Shown here: one piece after another, positions 5,801-6,419 of the stretch | How the letters are laid out: every line of letters begins with the position of its first letter | How positions within the stretch are numbered: the stretch's first letter is position 1 | DNA from: Elusimicrobiota bacterium | GTDB taxonomy: Bacteria > Elusimicrobiota > Elusimicrobia > Elusimicrobiales > UBA9959 | Assembly (NCBI GenBank): GCA_003500765.1 | Contig: DNQL01000047.1 | Coordinates: forward strand, 1-6,419 | DNA: 6,419 nt | Direction: 5' to 3' | Notes under the pieces: generated by a model | What the model saw: the letters and a program-made list of their open reading frames with translations, nothing else | What the model was told of the DNA's origin: nothing | Database searches by the model: none | Program-made: the position numbers and the translations under genes

Positions 5801-6419
5801 CGGCGCGCCGGCGGCCTCCTCGGATACGTACAGCCTTTCGCTGTCCACTTCCGGCCTGGCGCCCAATACCAGCTATTATTTCCGCGCGGCCGCGGTCAAT
5901 AACGACGGGGTCATTACCGGCTGGACCGACGCGCTGGCCAACGCCACGCTGCCCGAGGACGCGGCTTTCGCGGGTATAGGGGAGGTCGGCGAGGACTACG
6001 CGGATTTCATGTGGTCCGGCGGGAATAATCCGGCCGGCACCCTCTACCGCGTCCTGTCTTCGCCCGCCCCCGACCCGCTGAACCCGGGAACGGAGCCCGT
6101 CGTTTCGTCCGACACGTACAACCTCTATCTCAGTTCATCGGGGCTGGCGCTGGACACGCCTTATTATTTCACCGTGGCCGCGCTGGGCCGCGACGGCCAG
6201 CCGGGCGCCTACACCGCTACCGAAAGGGCCCGTACTCTGGTGCGGCAGCCCGTCTTCTCCCACTTCGGGACGGTCGCGGCGGCTTCCGTACGGGCCGACT
6301 GGTCCGGCAACGGCAATCCCTCCGGCACGCTTTACCGCGTTGCCGTCTCCACCGCCGCCGACCCGCTCGCGCCTTCCGGGGCGGCGGCCACGCTGCTGGA
6401 TTCCTACGCCCTCTACGGC
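2694..6419 (+). CDS. Giant secreted Fn3-repeat protein, 3' end outside window
   Basis: The frame starts at the ATG at 2694, with AAGGAG at 2677-2682 (11 nt spacing, inside the end of the regulator gene), and stays open for all 1242 codons to the window end. Residues 1-40 form a Sec signal peptide: a long basic n-region (K9, R10, K16, R20), a hydrophobic core LLFVLLLPALAAVPA (21-35), and probable cleavage after LRA (38-40). Residues 41 to about 227 are a beta-rich domain with no family I can name. From residue 228 there are at least 11 Fn3-like units of 94-98 residues, with the core Trp of strand B ('ASW', 'LSW'), the strand C Tyr ('LYRV') and the strand F 'YYFRAAAVN'. Composition is rich in Ala, Gly, Ser, Thr and Pro, with cysteine absent or nearly so, as is typical of extracellular repeat proteins. 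It is probably exported and either cell-surface bound or released; a C-terminal anchor would lie outside the window. Adhesion or polysaccharide interaction is plausible but unproven. Confidence 0.93.
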   Translation, partial: MRTPEATGKRSPGGLKGLPRLLFVLLLPALAAVPATQLRAQTTVYLGDTSSSLNPGADDERRLNRLPGAAAVTYTWNIISGPVTPPDPVTQIYRTVGGAGVVWYSDPLDAVRITGDVTFNVWTRETHNRASAGLTGELLRAGPDGGIISVIASVHAPGEMGTSMSAQNWLRLPAPTDLDNGDRLALRLYIDDAGGTLTSGYSVETSLDGPSAGAAGDSWFRVAETLAPARPSTGAITGLAQTQFTANWTLVEGATGYTLAVSPNSGTSPSPIAVSLNSADSPGFLAGLTSNTTYYPFVRTHGPGASSSWSAWPVLVTPAYAPSAAGFTGVSSYTAVFNWAANGNHSSTLYRVLVSTAADPLAPFGAPVTSSFTYNTHFSSSGLVANTAYNFRVAAVDHGGVYTSYTSIASTYTLAAPPAAGPFSGVSGSGITASWTSGGNPSGTLYRLLVSTAPDPSAPVGAPVTQHETYNLSLSTAGLSRNTTYYFRAAAVNGAGAASAYFTAVSTATLAAAPVFSAFSGEAHDSLTFAWTSGGNPAGTLYRVVSSTAPDPLAPAGARVASSDTYSLSLSSAGLAPDTRYYFRAAAVNRNGVATAYTASEGRATLLEFAPASPGFVSTAETSLQFGFLANGNPAGTLYRVVSSTAPDPLAPAGAAVASSDTYNAGLNAAGLAPNTTYYFRAAGVNKDGVLTAYTLAAGTSTLAAAPSGLQFTSISTGAIRLGWAAGGGSGTLYRVLVSTASDPLFPGGAALTSSDTYNLYLSTAGLEHTTEYFFRALAVNNNGVATALSGIVSTTTLAPGTLPAPLAGPLTPHISSMTASWSLVAAATGYTLAASLYPDDPPVEVAASSAVAVQTSAQVEGLSPDEVYYLFVRADGDGVVSSWSRYDPAATLLQYAPVFGSFGTITAGSVDLSWSGGGNPGGTLYRVLSSTAPDPLAPGGAAVVSSDTYNLSLSSSPLAANAAYYFRIAGVNKDGAPTAYTAARGTSTLAQQPVFSGFSGTGTSAMTYAWTAAGNPAGTLYRVLSSAAPDPLNPGGAPAASSDTYSLSLSTSGLAPNTSYYFRAAAVNNDGVITGWTDALANATLPEDAAFAGIGEVGEDYADFMWSGGNNPAGTLYRVLSSPAPDPLNPGTEPVVSSDTYNLYLSSSGLALDTPYYFTVAALGRDGQPGAYTATERARTLVRQPVFSHFGTVAAASVRADWSGNGNPSGTLYRVAVSTAADPLAPSGAAATLLDSYALYG
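2814..3374 (+). other. Unassigned beta-rich N-terminal domain of the Fn3-repeat protein
   Basis: Residues 41-227 alternate short hydrophobic strands with polar turns, for example 'GVVWYSDPLDAVRITGDVTFNVWTRE', 'GLTGELLRA', 'IISVIASVHAPGE', and 'NGDRLALRLYIDDAGG' followed by 'SGYSVETSLDGPSAGAAGDSW'. The pattern suggests a jelly-roll or beta-sandwich of about 180 residues, somewhat like carbohydrate-binding or cell-wall modules. It does not match the Fn3 units that follow. No catalytic motif is visible. Confidence 0.55.
4296..4354 (+). repeat. 59-nt direct repeat, copy 1 (within unit starting 4236)
   Basis: This stretch is identical, base for base, to 4587-4645, 291 nt downstream in the next unit. 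After one mismatch (C4355/T4646) a further 12 nt match. It encodes the 'GNPAGTLYRVVSSTAPDPL' strands. Other unit pairs are conserved in protein but differ at many third positions here. Confidence 0.9.
4587..4645 (+). repeat. 59-nt direct repeat, copy 2 (within unit starting 4527)
   Basis: This is the second copy of the identical segment at 4296-4354. The flanking parts of the two units differ clearly ('FAWTSG' before copy 1, 'FGFLAN' before copy 2), so identity is confined to the middle of the unit. Confidence 0.9.

Larger units (their letters stand above)
3375..6419 (+). repeat. Tandem Fn3-like repeat array, at least 11 units in two classes
   Basis: Unit starts by nucleotide: 3375, 3660, 3948, 4236, 4527, 4815, 5106, 5388, 5676, 5958 and 6252 (the last is cut by the window edge). 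Unit length is 282-294 nt. Nine units (starts 3660 to 4815 and 5388 onward) are class B, sharing 'GNPAGTLYRVLSSTAPDPL', 'SSDTYNLSLS', 'AGLAPNTTYYFRAAAVN' and ending 'STLAAAP'. Two units (3375 and 5106) are class A: they lack that block and have 'TASWSLVxxATGYTLA' and a 'YYxFVRxxGxGxxSSWS' strand instead. The order is A, five B, A, then at least four B. Confidence 0.9.

Noticed and set aside
3375..6419. Possible CRISPR or satellite array, given the regular spacing
   Set aside because: The period of about 288 nt is in frame with a continuous protein and matches Fn3 units; there are no short identical repeats with unique spacers.

Overview
The window is GC-rich and every real gene lies on the + strand. 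No 16S rRNA or housekeeping marker is present, so the organism cannot be named. The combination of a HPr-kinase-like protein, a PqqD protein, a small peptide, an S26-like peptidase and a radical SAM/SPASM enzyme, next to a very large secreted Fn3-repeat protein, fits a bacterium such as an Elusimicrobiota or deltaproteobacterial-type lineage. That is a weak guess from gene content only.

Region 1 (1-2180) is a compact cassette that looks like a RiPP (ribosomally made, post-translationally modified peptide) operon. In order it holds the 3' part of a HprK-related P-loop kinase, a PqqD-like peptide chaperone, a 45-residue Cys-containing peptide that is the likely precursor (722-859), a 113-residue S26B-type (Ser/His) peptidase-like protein, and a 340-residue radical SAM/SPASM enzyme. 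All four gene junctions overlap (4, 4, 10 and 34 nt), so the genes are probably one translationally coupled unit. The working model is that PqqD presents the leader of the peptide to the radical SAM enzyme, the S26-like protein cleaves at an Ala-Leu-Ala/Cys site, and the kinase may phosphorylate the peptide. The architecture recalls the SynChlorMet (Scm) cassettes and the kinase-containing lasso peptide clusters, but only one radical SAM gene is visible and no lasso cyclase is seen in the window.

Region 2 (2181-2288) is a 108-nt regulatory gap. A near-consensus extended -10 promoter overlaps the stop codon of the radical SAM gene, followed at once by a GC hairpin with a U-tract and then a short inverted repeat. 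The next two genes are therefore probably transcribed separately, possibly through an attenuator.

Region 3 (2289-6419) holds an Rrf2-family transcription regulator and, 6 nt downstream, the start of a giant secreted protein that runs off the window (1242 codons visible). That protein has a Sec signal peptide, an unassigned beta-rich N-terminal domain and at least 11 tandem Fn3-like units of about 96 residues in two sequence classes. The regulator probably controls this surface protein, and possibly the peptide cassette too, but the sequence does not prove it.
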